Of a DNA stretch of 64,000 nt, positions 54,499-64,000 are shown piece after piece. The translations under genes were made by a program, and so were the position numbers. Origin of the DNA: Gallionella capsiferriformans ES-2 (GTDB lineage Bacteria; Pseudomonadota; Gammaproteobacteria; Burkholderiales; Gallionellaceae); the NCBI RefSeq assembly GCF_000145255.1, contig NC_014394.1, forward strand, positions 1,984,001 to 2,048,000, written 5' to 3'. Under the pieces are notes generated by a model. That model saw only the letters and a list, made by a program, of their open reading frames with translations. It ran no database searches and was not told where the DNA came from. Position 1 is the first letter of the stretch. Every line of letters begins with the position of its first letter.

Positions 54499-54597
54499 CT
54501 TTTCAGATAACCCTACAAACAATTCAGTTGAAGTTCCCCTGTCTTGAGCGCACACTGCAGCGAAAGACAACATTCTAATTCGCATCGCTGTAGATAC

Positions 54598-57500
54598 ATG
54601 TATCCGAACTCAGTCAAAGCATCCCGCTTCACATTGACAAACTGGCTCAGTATTGTTGTGCTGATGCTGATAACAGCGCTTGCCACGGCCCAGCCGCAAA
54701 ACATCCAAACACCGCCTCCCCCCGAAAAAGTCCGCCTGCAACTCAAATGGTTTAACCAGTTTCAGTTCGCCGGCTATTACGCGGCCATTGAGCAAGGCTA
54801 CTATGCTCAGAATAATCTCGACGTAGAACTCCTTGAGCGCACCCTTAGTCAAAACGTCGTCCAACAGGTTGTGACAGGCGAGGCGGAATACGGCATAGGG
54901 GATTCAGGGCTGCTGTCACATTACGCTCAGGGTGCACCTATCGTCGCGCTGGCGGCCATCTTTCAGCACAATCCGCTGGTGTTTTTTTCCCGACAGGATT
55001 CAGGAATCAGCAGCCCCTTTGAAATCAAGGGACGCACAATCATGTCAGACATCAGCAGCGCCGATGAAGCGCCGTTGCGCGCCATGCTGACGGGCGCAAA
55101 TATCAAACCGGAGGACTACACCCTGCTGCCGCAGAAAAACGATTACGGCCTGCTAGGAAAAAAGCAGATCGACGTCATCTCAGGCTATCTGACCGACCAG
55201 CCGTTTTACTTCAAAGAAAAGGGCATCAAAATCAATATTATCAATCCGCAAAATTACGGGATTGATTTTTATGGCGACATGCTGTTCACCAGCACGCGCG
55301 AATTACGCGACCATCCCGAACGCGTCAAGCGATTCCGTCAGGCGTCCCTTTTAGGCTGGCAGTATGCGATGGCGCATCCGGAGGAAATGATACAGCTCAT
55401 CCGGAATAAGTATCACAGTAAACTCTCCGTCGAGCATCTGCGTTTTGAAGCGCGCGAGGCAAAAAAACTGATTTTGCCGGGCGTCATCCCTATCGGTCAG
55501 ATTCAGCCTGAACGCATTAAAGCCATTGCCAAATCTTTTTCTGATTCAGGTCACAATAAACCACTGTCGGATACAGGAGTGGCCGATTTTATCTATACCG
55601 GGAAAGCCAGCCAGCTCAATCTGACTGACGCAGAAAAAGCATGGCTTGCCGCACACCCTGTGCTGCGCGTGGGCGTCGATTCCGACTTTGCCCCCTATGA
55701 ATGGATCGATGAGCAGGGACATTATGTCGGGATGGCCGCTGACTACATGAAATTGCTGGAAAAAAAGCTCGGCGTACGCTTCGAGATTATCCACGGAAAA
55801 TCCTGGGATGAAATTCTCAACATGGCTAAACGCGGCGAACTGGAGTTGCTCGCCTGCGCGAACAAGACCCCTGAGCGCTCACAATATCTGACTTTTTCCG
55901 AGCCCTACAAATCCGCATTCGCCGTGATTATCGATAGCGGGCAAGGTAATTTTATCGGCAATCTGCAAAATCTTGCCGGCCGGCGTGTTGCGGTTGAAAA
56001 CGGCTATTTCATGCAGGAGTTGATGGCGAAGCACTATCCAAAAATTCAACTCATCCCTACGACAAACACGACGGAGGCGTTAAAGCTCGTGCTCAACGGC
56101 GCTGCGGATGCCTACGTGGGCGATGCGGGCACCGCCAACTACATGATCAAGAAAAATGGTTTTCTGAGTTTGCGCTTTTCCGGGCAGACCGAATATCACA
56201 GCATACACAGCGTCGCCGCAACCAAAAGTCATCCTGAACTGGCAACGATCATTTTTAAGGCAATAAGCAGCATTCCGAAAGAGGAGTCCGATGCCATTTT
56301 CAATCGCTGGCTGGGCTTAAAAATTGAACAGGGGTTTAAAGCGGAAACGCTGATCCAATATGGCGCTGGTGCGGGACTGCTGTTTTTACTTTTTGGCTAT
56401 TGGGTTTATCGTTTAAGGCGCGAGATTGACCAGCGCAAAATTCTGGAAAAATCCGTTGAAGAAAACCGTGAAAAATATCGTGCCTTAAGCGAGGCGGCAT
56501 TCGAGGCGATCTTTATTTCCGAGCATGGGCTGGGTCTTGAACAAAACCGTCAGGCCAGCGCCCTGTTCGGTTATTCAGATCAGGAAATCATCGGCAAACC
56601 CGGGATCGAGTTTATTGCTGAAAAAGATCGAGCGCTCGTCAAACACAATATGTCCTCAGGGTATGAACTGCCCTACGAAGCACTCTGCCTGCATAAAAAT
56701 GGCGCTACATTCCCCGCCATTATTTGCGGCAAGATGATGCACTACCGGGGGCGTGACGTCAGAGTCACCTCAATCACCGATGTAACCGAACAAAAAAATC
56801 GCGAGGCACAAATCAGGACCATGCTGAGCGAACAAAAAGCCATGCTGGAGAATGATCTGATCGGCATCGTGCGCGTTAAAGACCGCACCATCATCTGGGC
56901 CAATCCCGCCTATGAAAAAATCATGGGTTATCAACCGGGAGAAATGACCGGCATGCCAACGCGCCAGAACTTCGCCAATGATAAAAGCTATCTGGAACTT
57001 GGAAAAGTCGCGTATCCACTGCTGGAATCCGGCAAAGTATTTCGCGCACAACTGGAACATGTTTGCAAAAACGGACAGCGCATCTGGGTAGATATGAGTG
57101 GTTCGATGCTCAATTCCACACGAGGGGAATCGCTGTGGGCGTTTCTTGACATTACCGATCGAAAACGGACTGAGACTATACTGCAAGCGACCAACCTGAA
57201 GATGAATTCGCTGCTCTCCTCCATGGCAGAGGGCGCTTACGGCATCGATACCAATGGACACTGCACCTTTGTCAATCCCTCCTTTCTGCGCATCCTGGGC
57301 TATGAACACGCCGAGGAAGTCATCGGCGCTCATATTCACGAACTGATACACCATTCGCATGCAGACGGCACAATTTATCCTGCGGCAGAATGCAAAATGT
57401 ATATGGCCTATCAAAAAAACGAAAAAGCGCACAGTGTGGATGAAGTATTCTGGCGCCGGGACGGCAGCGCGATTCCGGTGGAATACTGGGCGCAGCCTAT

Positions 57501-58506
57501 TGTGATCGATGGCGTGATTACCGGAGTCATCGCCACCTTTATCGACATCTCGGAACGCAAACTGGCTGAAGCGCAGTTAGTTGAAAGCGAATCCCGCTTG
57601 AGAGCCATCATTGAAAATGAACCTGAATGCATCAAAATTGTGGATGCACAGGGAAAACTCACGCAGATGAATCCAGCAGGGCTGAAAATGATAGAGGCGG
57701 ATTCGCTGGCACAGATAGCGGGGCACAATATTCTGGAATTAATTGCCCCCGAATACCGCCAAGAGTTTTCCCGTATGCATCAGCGGGTGCTGGCCGGCGA
57801 AACGGTGCAAATGGAGTTTGAAATACTAGGACTCAAGGGCGGGCGCCGGGTACTGGAAACCCACGCTGTACCGATGAAGGAATACGGTCAGACGGTGCAA
57901 CTGGCTGTCACGCGCGATATCACGGAACGCAAAAAACTGGAAGCGGACATCCATCAGCTGGCGTTCTACGACACGCTCACCCATCTGCCGAACAGACGTC
58001 TGATGAATGAGCGCCTAGCCCACGCGATAATGGCCAGCCGTCGCAGTGAACGCTACTGTGCGCTGATGTTCCTTGATCTGGACAATTTCAAACCGCTCAA
58101 TGACACGCACGGCCATGTCGTTGGCGATGCACTGCTGGTCGAAGTTGCCCGTCGCCTGAAAACCTGCGTCAGAGAAATCGATACCGTATCCCGATTCGGT
58201 GGCGATGAATTTACCGTAATGTTGAGCGAACTGGATGTAACGCTGTCAGACTCCGTGATGCAAGCGCAAACGATCGCGGAAAAAATACGCGGCTCCCTCG
58301 CCGAACCTTACCTGCTGACAATACGCCATGAGGGCGTAGCCGACACGATTGTTAAACACCATTGTTCGGTAAGCATCGGCATTGCCGTGTTTATTGGTCA
58401 CGATGCAGAGGGTGACGAGATTTTAAAATGGGCCGATGCAGCGATGTATCAGGCCAAAGCGGCAGGCAGAAATCAAATTTGCTTCTATCAGGGTGCTCAG
58501 GCGTGA
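54598..58506 (+). CDS. Diguanylate cyclase with two tandem binding-protein sensor domains
   Basis: A 1302-residue inner-membrane protein. After a signal or anchor segment, an NMT1/THI5-like periplasmic domain (about 45-290: VRLQLKWFNQFQFAGYYAAI) is followed by a family 3 solute-binding domain (about 354-570: LRVGVDSDFAPYEWIDEQG). A membrane helix (585-607), four PAS domains (about 625-1120) and a GGDEF domain follow. GGDEF is at 1201-1205 and the I-site REID is intact. ATG 54598 starts the homology; an upstream TTG at 54544 is unlikely. It precedes the TRAP transporter genes. Confidence 0.92.
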   Translation: MYPNSVKASRFTLTNWLSIVVLMLITALATAQPQNIQTPPPPEKVRLQLKWFNQFQFAGYYAAIEQGYYAQNNLDVELLERTLSQNVVQQVVTGEAEYGIGDSGLLSHYAQGAPIVALAAIFQHNPLVFFSRQDSGISSPFEIKGRTIMSDISSADEAPLRAMLTGANIKPEDYTLLPQKNDYGLLGKKQIDVISGYLTDQPFYFKEKGIKINIINPQNYGIDFYGDMLFTSTRELRDHPERVKRFRQASLLGWQYAMAHPEEMIQLIRNKYHSKLSVEHLRFEAREAKKLILPGVIPIGQIQPERIKAIAKSFSDSGHNKPLSDTGVADFIYTGKASQLNLTDAEKAWLAAHPVLRVGVDSDFAPYEWIDEQGHYVGMAADYMKLLEKKLGVRFEIIHGKSWDEILNMAKRGELELLACANKTPERSQYLTFSEPYKSAFAVIIDSGQGNFIGNLQNLAGRRVAVENGYFMQELMAKHYPKIQLIPTTNTTEALKLVLNGAADAYVGDAGTANYMIKKNGFLSLRFSGQTEYHSIHSVAATKSHPELATIIFKAISSIPKEESDAIFNRWLGLKIEQGFKAETLIQYGAGAGLLFLLFGYWVYRLRREIDQRKILEKSVEENREKYRALSEAAFEAIFISEHGLGLEQNRQASALFGYSDQEIIGKPGIEFIAEKDRALVKHNMSSGYELPYEALCLHKNGATFPAIICGKMMHYRGRDVRVTSITDVTEQKNREAQIRTMLSEQKAMLENDLIGIVRVKDRTIIWANPAYEKIMGYQPGEMTGMPTRQNFANDKSYLELGKVAYPLLESGKVFRAQLEHVCKNGQRIWVDMSGSMLNSTRGESLWAFLDITDRKRTETILQATNLKMNSLLSSMAEGAYGIDTNGHCTFVNPSFLRILGYEHAEEVIGAHIHELIHHSHADGTIYPAAECKMYMAYQKNEKAHSVDEVFWRRDGSAIPVEYWAQPIVIDGVITGVIATFIDISERKLAEAQLVESESRLRAIIENEPECIKIVDAQGKLTQMNPAGLKMIEADSLAQIAGHNILELIAPEYRQEFSRMHQRVLAGETVQMEFEILGLKGGRRVLETHAVPMKEYGQTVQLAVTRDITERKKLEADIHQLAFYDTLTHLPNRRLMNERLAHAIMASRRSERYCALMFLDLDNFKPLNDTHGHVVGDALLVEVARRLKTCVREIDTVSRFGGDEFTVMLSELDVTLSDSVMQAQTIAEKIRGSLAEPYLLTIRHEGVADTIVKHHCSVSIGIAVFIGHDAEGDEILKWADAAMYQAKAAGRNQICFYQGAQA

Positions 58507-58664
58507 GCATCGTTGAGTCTTAACACCCGAAACCCCATCCCGCAATTTATTTTTCACTTGGCACTAGCGCTTAAGCCCTAACACTCGTATATTTCTCCTC
58601 GCGGCAAACGGCCTGACTTTTTAGGCGCCTTGCCCATAATCATCATTCATTCAGGGAGCGAATC

Positions 58665-59708
58665 ATGAAATTACGTACGATAGCGATATGTGTGCTGGCC
58701 CTGGGCATCTCAGGCGTGGCGAATGCAGCCGGTGAAATTATCATCAAGTTCAGTCATGTTGTCGCCCCTGACACCCCCAAGGGGCAAGCTGCCGAGCGCT
58801 TTAAGCAAGTCGCCGAAAAGCTGACCCGTGGCCGGGTTAAAGTCGAAGTCTATCCGAACAGCCAACTGTACAAAGACCGTGAAGAAATCGAGGCACTGCA
58901 AAGCGGCGCGGTGCAAATGCTCGCGCCCTCCCTGTCAAAATTCGGTCCGATGGGCGCCCCGGAATTTCAGTTGTTCGATCTACCCTTTCTATTCCCGAAT
59001 CAGGAAACCCTGCACCGCGTGATGGATGGCGAGGCGGGTAAAAAGCTGTTTGCAAAACTCGACACCAAAGGCGTCACAGGGCTGACCTTCTGGGATAACG
59101 GGTTTAAACAGATGAGTTCGAACAAACCCATGCATGCCCCGACCGACCTAAACGGCCTGAAAATGCGCATACAATCGTCCAAGGTGTTAAACGCCCAGAT
59201 GAAAGCGCTGGGGGCGAACCCGCAGGTCATGGCGTTCAGCGAAGTCTATACTGCCTTGCAACAAGGCGTTGTGGATGGCACGGAAAATCCCGTATCCAAT
59301 TTTTACACCCAGAAAATGCATGAGGTGCAAAAACACATGACCATCTCCAACCATGGCTATCTGGGCTATGCGGTGATCGTCAACAAAACTTTCTGGGATG
59401 GCTTGCCGGCTGATGTGCGCACCTCGCTCAATCAGGCGATGAAAGAAGCAACCGTCTATGAACGCGATATTGCACAAAAAGATAACGACGATGCGCTGGC
59501 CCGCGTAATTGCCGCAAAAACCACCACCGTCTATACCCTGACCCCGACTGAGCGCGCCGAGTGGCAAAAAACCCTGCTGCCACTGCAAAAAGAATTCGAA
59601 ACGATCATCGGCGCCGATCTGATTAAAATTGCTAATACCACCGCAGCACAGGTCGCCAAAGAACAGTCCGTCGCCAAACCTGCGGAGAAAGCCACGCCTA
59701 AGAAATAA
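58665..59708 (+). CDS. dctP: TRAP transporter substrate-binding protein DctP
   Basis: A 347-residue periplasmic binding protein with a signal peptide (MKLRTIAICVLALGISGVANA). IKFSHVVAPDTPKGQAAERFK opens the mature domain, KMRIQSSKVLNAQMKALGANP carries the conserved carboxylate-binding Arg, and ALQQGVVDGTENPVSNF is the classic C-terminal motif. It delivers C4-dicarboxylates or similar organic acids to DctQM. An AGGGAG lies before the ATG. Confidence 0.95.
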   Translation: MKLRTIAICVLALGISGVANAAGEIIIKFSHVVAPDTPKGQAAERFKQVAEKLTRGRVKVEVYPNSQLYKDREEIEALQSGAVQMLAPSLSKFGPMGAPEFQLFDLPFLFPNQETLHRVMDGEAGKKLFAKLDTKGVTGLTFWDNGFKQMSSNKPMHAPTDLNGLKMRIQSSKVLNAQMKALGANPQVMAFSEVYTALQQGVVDGTENPVSNFYTQKMHEVQKHMTISNHGYLGYAVIVNKTFWDGLPADVRTSLNQAMKEATVYERDIAQKDNDDALARVIAAKTTTVYTLTPTERAEWQKTLLPLQKEFETIIGADLIKIANTTAAQVAKEQSVAKPAEKATPKK

Positions 59709-59757
59709 CGACCAACCGGGACACGATAAACGTGTCCCGGTACGCTTGGAGTGCACA

Positions 59758-60264
59758 ATGATCAATCGTTTTCTGAATCACTTCGAGGAGTTTCTGATTG
59801 CCAGTTTTATGGCAGCAGCAACGCTGGTCACCTTTGCCGCGGTGGTGATGCGCTATACCACCGGCTCTGGCATCGATTGGGCACAAGAGCTCACCATTTA
59901 TTTGTTCATCTGGATGGCTAAATTTGGTGCAGCCTACGGCGTGCGCACCGGCATCCACATCGGCGTGGATTTTCTAGTCAACTGGGTCAGACCCTCGATA
60001 CGAAAAGCCATGGTGATTGCTGCCTTATCCCTGGGCGTCATTTTCACCGGTGCGATTTCTTTTTTCGGCGCGCGCTGGGTGTTGTTCATCCACGGCACAG
60101 GCCAAGTCTCGCCTGATCTTGAAATACCGATGTGGATCGTCTATCTGGCCATCCCCTTCGGTTCAGGATTGATGTGCTACCGCTTCATGCAGGTACTCAA
60201 AGAGTTTCTTAAAACAGGAGATCTACCCGTGCACGACATGGGCGGACAGGAGACCGCAGCATGA
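59758..60264 (+). CDS. dctQ: TRAP transporter small permease DctQ
   Basis: A 168-residue four-helix subunit. FLIASFMAAATLVTFAAVVMRY, WAQELTIYLFIWMAKFGAAYGVRTG and PMWIVYLAIPFGSGLM are characteristic. ATG 59758 is preferred; the frame runs open further upstream inside dctP. Its end overlaps the dctM start as ATGA. Confidence 0.93.
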   Translation: MINRFLNHFEEFLIASFMAAATLVTFAAVVMRYTTGSGIDWAQELTIYLFIWMAKFGAAYGVRTGIHIGVDFLVNWVRPSIRKAMVIAALSLGVIFTGAISFFGARWVLFIHGTGQVSPDLEIPMWIVYLAIPFGSGLMCYRFMQVLKEFLKTGDLPVHDMGGQETAA

Positions 60265-61550
60265 GCGCACTCCTCATCATCAGTATTCTGCTGCTACTAC
60301 TGCTCACCAGCACGCCGATTTCCATCGCGCTCGGCACCACCGTACTGATTTATCTGCTGGGATTTTCTTCATTTTCCATCGAGACGGTCAACATCATCTC
60401 GCAGCGACTGTTTACCGGTCTGGAGAGTTTTTCGATTATGGCCGTGCCCTTTTTCGTGCTGTCCGGCCAGTTCCTGATTGACGGAAAAATTGCCGCGCGC
60501 ATCGTGCGCTTCGCCAGCAATCTGGTCGGCTGGATGCCCGGCGGCATTGCGATGGCGGCCGTACTGGCCTGCGCCTTTTTCGCCACCATCTCGGGCTCGA
60601 GTCCGGCCACCGTGATGGCGATCGGCTCCGTGATGCTGCCCGCGATGATCAAAGCGGGATACCCGAAGCGCTTTTCCGTCGGCGTGATCACCTCGGCAGG
60701 CTCGCTCGGTATCCTGATTCCGCCGTCCATCGTAATGATCATCTACTCGGTCGCCACCTCAGAGAGCGCAGGCAAGATGTTCATCGCAGGGATCATACCG
60801 GGCCTCATGCTGGCGATCATCATGATGTCGCTGGTCTTCATACAGGCCAAGCGCAAGAATTTCCCCACGCAGCCTAAACCGACCGCAGCTGAATTCTGGC
60901 AGTCCTTCCGCGATGCCTGGAGCGGGATCTTCATGGTGATCCTAGTGATCGGCGGTATTTACGGCGGCCTGTTCACGCCGACGGAAGCCGCCGCAGTTGC
61001 CGCCGTCTACGCCTTCGTCGCCGCCAAATTTTTCAGCGGTGACCTGTCCTGGCGTCAGGTACCTAAAACGCTGCTCAGTGCCGCGAATACCAGCGCGATG
61101 CTGCTCTACATCATCACCAATGCGATCCTGTTCTCGTTTCTGATGACGTCAGAGCAGATTCCGCAAGAGATGTCGGCCTGGGTCGTAGCACAAAATCTGC
61201 AACCGTGGATGTTTTTGCTGATGGTGAATCTGGCGCTGCTTGCCGCGGGGCAATTCATGGAGCCGACCTCCATCGTACTGATTTTAGCGCCGCTGTTCCT
61301 GCCCATCGCCAAAGCCATGGGGATCGACCCGATCCATTTAGGCATCATCATGGTGGTCAACATGGAGATCGGCATGATCCATCCGCCTGTGGGACTGAAT
61401 CTGTTTGTCGCGAGCCATCTGGCAAAAGAAGGGTTAACGGAAGTGTCGATCGCCACCCTGCCCTGGGTCGGCGTGATGCTTGTCTATCTGGGTTTAATCA
61501 CTTATATTCCCGCCCTCTCAACTTGGCTGCCCCACCTGCTCTATAAATGA
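60261..61550 (+). CDS. dctM: TRAP transporter large permease DctM
   Basis: A 429-residue inner-membrane protein with about 11-12 helices, the sodium-coupled transport subunit. Typical motifs: VPFFVLSGQFLIDGKIAARIV, FFATISGSSPATVMAIGSVM, GSLGILIPPSIVMIIYS, and GLFTPTEAAAVAAVYAF. It starts inside the dctQ stop and completes the DctPQM uptake system. Confidence 0.95.
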   Translation: MSALLIISILLLLLLTSTPISIALGTTVLIYLLGFSSFSIETVNIISQRLFTGLESFSIMAVPFFVLSGQFLIDGKIAARIVRFASNLVGWMPGGIAMAAVLACAFFATISGSSPATVMAIGSVMLPAMIKAGYPKRFSVGVITSAGSLGILIPPSIVMIIYSVATSESAGKMFIAGIIPGLMLAIIMMSLVFIQAKRKNFPTQPKPTAAEFWQSFRDAWSGIFMVILVIGGIYGGLFTPTEAAAVAAVYAFVAAKFFSGDLSWRQVPKTLLSAANTSAMLLYIITNAILFSFLMTSEQIPQEMSAWVVAQNLQPWMFLLMVNLALLAAGQFMEPTSIVLILAPLFLPIAKAMGIDPIHLGIIMVVNMEIGMIHPPVGLNLFVASHLAKEGLTEVSIATLPWVGVMLVYLGLITYIPALSTWLPHLLYK

Positions 61551-61632
61551 TCGCGACACTGAATATACAACGGCATATTACCCTGCACCCCCTTGATTCC
61601 ACACACGTGCGCCTAAAAGGATATCAAAGCGC

Positions 61633-62691
61633 ATGATGGATGTTTTCCTGCCTAACCCCGATGAGCATTATTTACTGGCGCTAGCTGCCTTTGTCATCGT
61701 GATTCTTACCGCTGCCAGTGTAAAACTGGCTAAACTCGCCCGTGAACTGCATCAAAGTGAAGAGCGCTGGAAATTTGCACTCGAAGGTGCGGGAGAAGGC
61801 GTGTGGGACTGGAGTATTCCGCAAAACACGGTGACGTTATCGCCACGCTACAAAGAAATTGTCTGTTACAGCGATGAGGATACAACCGCACACCAAACCA
61901 CCTGGCATCAGCACATCCATCCGGATGACCGCGCTGAGGTCGATGCGAGCATACAGAATTACCTCGCAGGGAACGGCACCAGCTATTACAACGAGCATCG
62001 CATTTTGTGCCGCGACGGCGCTGTCAAATGGGTGCTGGCGCGCGGCATGATCATCAGTCACGGCGCAAATGGTAAACCGCTGCGCATGATCGGCACGCTG
62101 TCGGATATTACGGTGCGCAAAAATATCGATGAACGTCTACGCTACATGGCGCACTATGACCCGCTCACGAATCTGCCCAACCGCGCGCTGCTCAGCGAAA
62201 GACTCCAACAATCAGTTGTCAGGGCACGGCGCGACCAATCAACAATGGCGCTGATGTTCCTTGATCTGGATAAATTCAAACCGGTCAATGACACGCTGGG
62301 ACATGAGACGGGTGATCAGTTACTGCAACAGGTCGCCGTGCGACTGTTGTCTTGCGTCAGAGCATCGGACACCATCGCCCGAATCGGTGGCGATGAGTTC
62401 GTCGTGCTGCTGCACGCAATCGATCAGGAGCCGGATGCGGCCATGGTCGCCGAAAAGATTCTGCACAGCCTCAATCGCCCCTTTAGCATAGGCGAACATG
62501 AAATCCGTATTTCCGGCAGCATCGGTATCGCAGCCTATCCACAGCACGGCACAGATGAAAAGCTACTGCTGATCAATGCCGACATTGCCATGTATCAGGC
62601 AAAAAAAGAGGGGCGCAACAGTTACCGCTTCTTCACACAGGAATCACTGAACGAACTGACCGGGAAATTCCAGCGATTTGATGCGGCTTAA
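61633..62691 (+). CDS. PAS-GGDEF diguanylate cyclase
   Basis: A 352-residue protein with one N-terminal hydrophobic helix (YLLALAAFVIVILTAASVKL, about residues 14-33). A PAS domain with PAC (about 45-165) and a GGDEF domain follow. GGDEF is at 252-256 (ARIGGDEFVVLL), and the I-site RASD precedes by five residues. It makes cyclic di-GMP. It follows dctM by 82 bp and may belong to the same unit as the TRAP genes. Its last four bases overlap the convergent GIY-YIG gene. Confidence 0.93.
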   Translation: MMDVFLPNPDEHYLLALAAFVIVILTAASVKLAKLARELHQSEERWKFALEGAGEGVWDWSIPQNTVTLSPRYKEIVCYSDEDTTAHQTTWHQHIHPDDRAEVDASIQNYLAGNGTSYYNEHRILCRDGAVKWVLARGMIISHGANGKPLRMIGTLSDITVRKNIDERLRYMAHYDPLTNLPNRALLSERLQQSVVRARRDQSTMALMFLDLDKFKPVNDTLGHETGDQLLQQVAVRLLSCVRASDTIARIGGDEFVVLLHAIDQEPDAAMVAEKILHSLNRPFSIGEHEIRISGSIGIAAYPQHGTDEKLLLINADIAMYQAKKEGRNSYRFFTQESLNELTGKFQRFDAA

Positions 62692-62939
62692 CAGCCTGCA
62701 ACGCTAGCAATCAGCAGCAATTTTTCGCCTCTGCTCAATTTCTTAATCGCCAGCTCCCGCTTAGAGGCCGCCGACCTGTCCGCGCAGGACTCGCTAAACA
62801 CCAGCGCCACAGGCCCGCGCGCGCGGGTATATTTAGCCGCCGTTCCGGCGTTGTGTGCGTCAAGACGTTTATCAAGATCATTGGTGATCCCGCAATACAG
62901 CGTGTCGTCTGCACAGCGCAGCAAATAACAGATCCACAT
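62688..62939 (-). CDS. GIY-YIG nuclease family protein
   Basis: An 83-residue single-domain protein. YLLRCADDTLYCGITNDLDKRL is the GIY-YIG signature in the variant Y...Y-C-G-I-T-N, and YTRARGPVALVFSE carries the conserved Arg. Such small YhbQ-like proteins are common and poorly understood. It adjoins lnt (3-bp gap) on the same strand. Confidence 0.9.
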   Translation of the reverse strand: MWICYLLRCADDTLYCGITNDLDKRLDAHNAGTAAKYTRARGPVALVFSESCADRSAASKRELAIKKLSRGEKLLLIASVAGC

Positions 62940-62941
62940 CG

Positions 62942-64000
62942 CTAGCGTCGGCTTCGCAACCTGCCGACGGATAACATCAGCGCGATCAGCAGCAGTACCG
63001 CAACATTCCCCCAGCGCACATAAGGCGTGCTGCCCGCATAGCCCTGCGCCTGCCCTTGCAGCACGCCGGGCTGGTGTTGCGGCAACTGTTGCAGCACCCG
63101 GCCATTCACCCCGATGATGGACGTCACACCGGTATTGGTTGCACGCAACATCATGCGACCGGTTTCCAGCGCACGAAACTGCGAGATCTGGTTATGCTGT
63201 GCTGCCGCATGAGAATGTCCATACCAGCCGTCATTGGTAACGTTGACCAGCAAGGTCGCAGCCGGCAGCGCGCTGATAATTTCCTCACCGAACACGTCTT
63301 CGTAGCAGATGTTCACCGCAACCTGCTGCCCCGCGACAGGCAACGGTGCCTGCTCAGTCTCTCCGCGCGCCAGATCGCCCATCGGGATATTCAATATTTC
63401 GTTGATCAGCCAGCCGAACAACGGGCGGAACGGAATAAATTCGCCGAAAATCACCAGATGATGCTTACGGTAATGCGGCGATTCCTGAGCAAAGCCATCT
63501 TCGGATGCACCCAGTGCAATCACGCTGTTGTAGTAGCCGCCCCTGTCGCGCTCGAACACGCCGGCGAGGACATCGCCCTGATTGCGCCTCGCATGCTCGC
63601 GCAACTGATCGAGCAACTCCTGCGGCACTTCATCGCGCATCACCGGCAAGGCGGTTTCCGGCAGCACCGTCAGTTTCGCTGGATTCTGCAACACCTGACG
63701 CCGGTAAGTATCGAGCGTACCTGCGAGTGCGTCCTCAGTGAATTTAATATCCTGCCCGATATTACCCTGCACCAGCGTCACCGAAAACGGCGCACCCACG
63801 GGTTCTGTCCATGCCACATGGCGCAGCAACTCGCCCCCTGCCCACAAGGCGGCGAACAGGGCACAGGCCATTTTTCCGTGCCGGCTCCAGCGTTCAACCC
63901 AGAGCAGCGCCAGCAAACCGGCGCACAGGGCGGCGACCAGCGACACGCCGTAGACCCCGAGCAGCGCTGCAAAACCTGCCAGCGGACCATCACTTTGCGC
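62942..64000 (-). CDS. lnt: Apolipoprotein N-acyltransferase, 5'-truncated by the window
   Basis: The C-terminal 352 codons of Lnt; the start lies beyond the window. The nitrilase-like domain follows membrane helices. The catalytic triad is Glu in LTVLPETALP, Lys in YRKHHLVIFGEFIPF and Cys in NICYEDVFGEE. It transfers an acyl chain to the N-terminus of lipoproteins in the inner membrane. Upstream in-frame sequence (DGPLAGFAALLGVYGVSL) continues to the window edge. Confidence 0.93.
   Translation of the reverse strand, partial: AQSDGPLAGFAALLGVYGVSLVAALCAGLLALLWVERWSRHGKMACALFAALWAGGELLRHVAWTEPVGAPFSVTLVQGNIGQDIKFTEDALAGTLDTYRRQVLQNPAKLTVLPETALPVMRDEVPQELLDQLREHARRNQGDVLAGVFERDRGGYYNSVIALGASEDGFAQESPHYRKHHLVIFGEFIPFRPLFGWLINEILNIPMGDLARGETEQAPLPVAGQQVAVNICYEDVFGEEIISALPAATLLVNVTNDGWYGHSHAAAQHNQISQFRALETGRMMLRATNTGVTSIIGVNGRVLQQLPQHQPGVLQGQAQGYAGSTPYVRWGNVAVLLLIALMLSVGRLRSRR

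Noticed and set aside
1..64000. CRISPR arrays, rRNA operons, insertion sequences
   Set aside because: No regularly spaced repeats, no rRNA signature and no transposase gene with terminal inverted repeats were seen in the window.

Overview
The window looks like a chromosomal segment of a betaproteobacterium, plausibly of the Nitrosomonadales/Gallionellaceae type. That placement rests on remembered protein families and gene order, not on a database search. Most of the sequence is a dense, moderately GC-rich core chromosome. It encodes amino-acid biosynthesis (threonine, alanine), a MoxR-DUF58-transglutaminase operon, QueD, Tex, FliW, RlmD, RadA, a DinG-type helicase, a DctPQM TRAP transporter and the end of an lnt gene.

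Layout. 1-4.7 kb (minus): AEC permease fragment, thrC, hom and an alaA-type aminotransferase. 5-9.7 kb (plus): Mth938-like protein, MoxR ATPase, DUF58 protein, TgpA-like transglutaminase and queD. 9784-9873: tRNA-Ser(UGA). 9867-20435: a roughly 10.5-kb genomic island inserted in the 3' end of that tRNA. It is bounded by a 15-bp direct repeat, and putative integrase arm sites lie at both ends. The island carries a P4-type integrase, an AlpA regulator, and a visibly AT-richer cargo of mostly unknown genes. The cargo includes an FRG-domain protein next to a class III cyclase-like protein, a Sel1-repeat protein, an XRE regulator, a zinc-ribbon/HEPN-like protein, a frameshifted ribbon-helix-helix gene, an orphan VbhA-type antitoxin and a PIN-like protein. 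This looks like a defence or toxin-antitoxin island. 20.4-24.8 kb: a HipA-family kinase of the YjjJ/HipH type, FliW, a LETM1-like small protein and a Bax-inhibitor-1 protein. 24.8-33.3 kb: Tex, a GldC-like protein, a PilJ-N/PAS/GGDEF diguanylate cyclase, and a sensory operon (solute-binding protein, histidine kinase, receiver-Hpt). The last two genes of that operon are one reading frame broken by a single TGA.

33.4-39.9 kb (minus): RlmD, VanZ-like, DnaQ-like exonuclease, small lipoprotein plus DUF1318 protein, dienelactone hydrolase, DUF190-CrcB fluoride module, ATP-grasp-like protein and chalcone-isomerase-like protein. 39.9-48.8 kb (minus): a complete fatty-acid beta-oxidation cluster (FadE-type dehydrogenase, acyl-CoA ligase, thioesterase, FadN-type bifunctional enzyme, thiolase). 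It holds a deletion remnant of a FadL outer-membrane transporter and a frameshifted small gene. 48.9-54.5 kb: RadA, a secreted protein with a possible clan-CD-like His-Gly/Cys arrangement, and a DinG-type helicase. 54.6-62.7 kb: a 1302-residue diguanylate cyclase with two different periplasmic binding-protein domains, the TRAP transporter and a second PAS-GGDEF protein. The window ends with a GIY-YIG protein and partial lnt.

Cyclic-di-GMP signalling is a theme: there are three GGDEF proteins, all with intact catalytic and I-site motifs. The main candidates for undescribed biology are the island cargo (especially the FRG/cyclase-like pair), the secreted His-Gly/Cys protein and the dual-sensor diguanylate cyclase.
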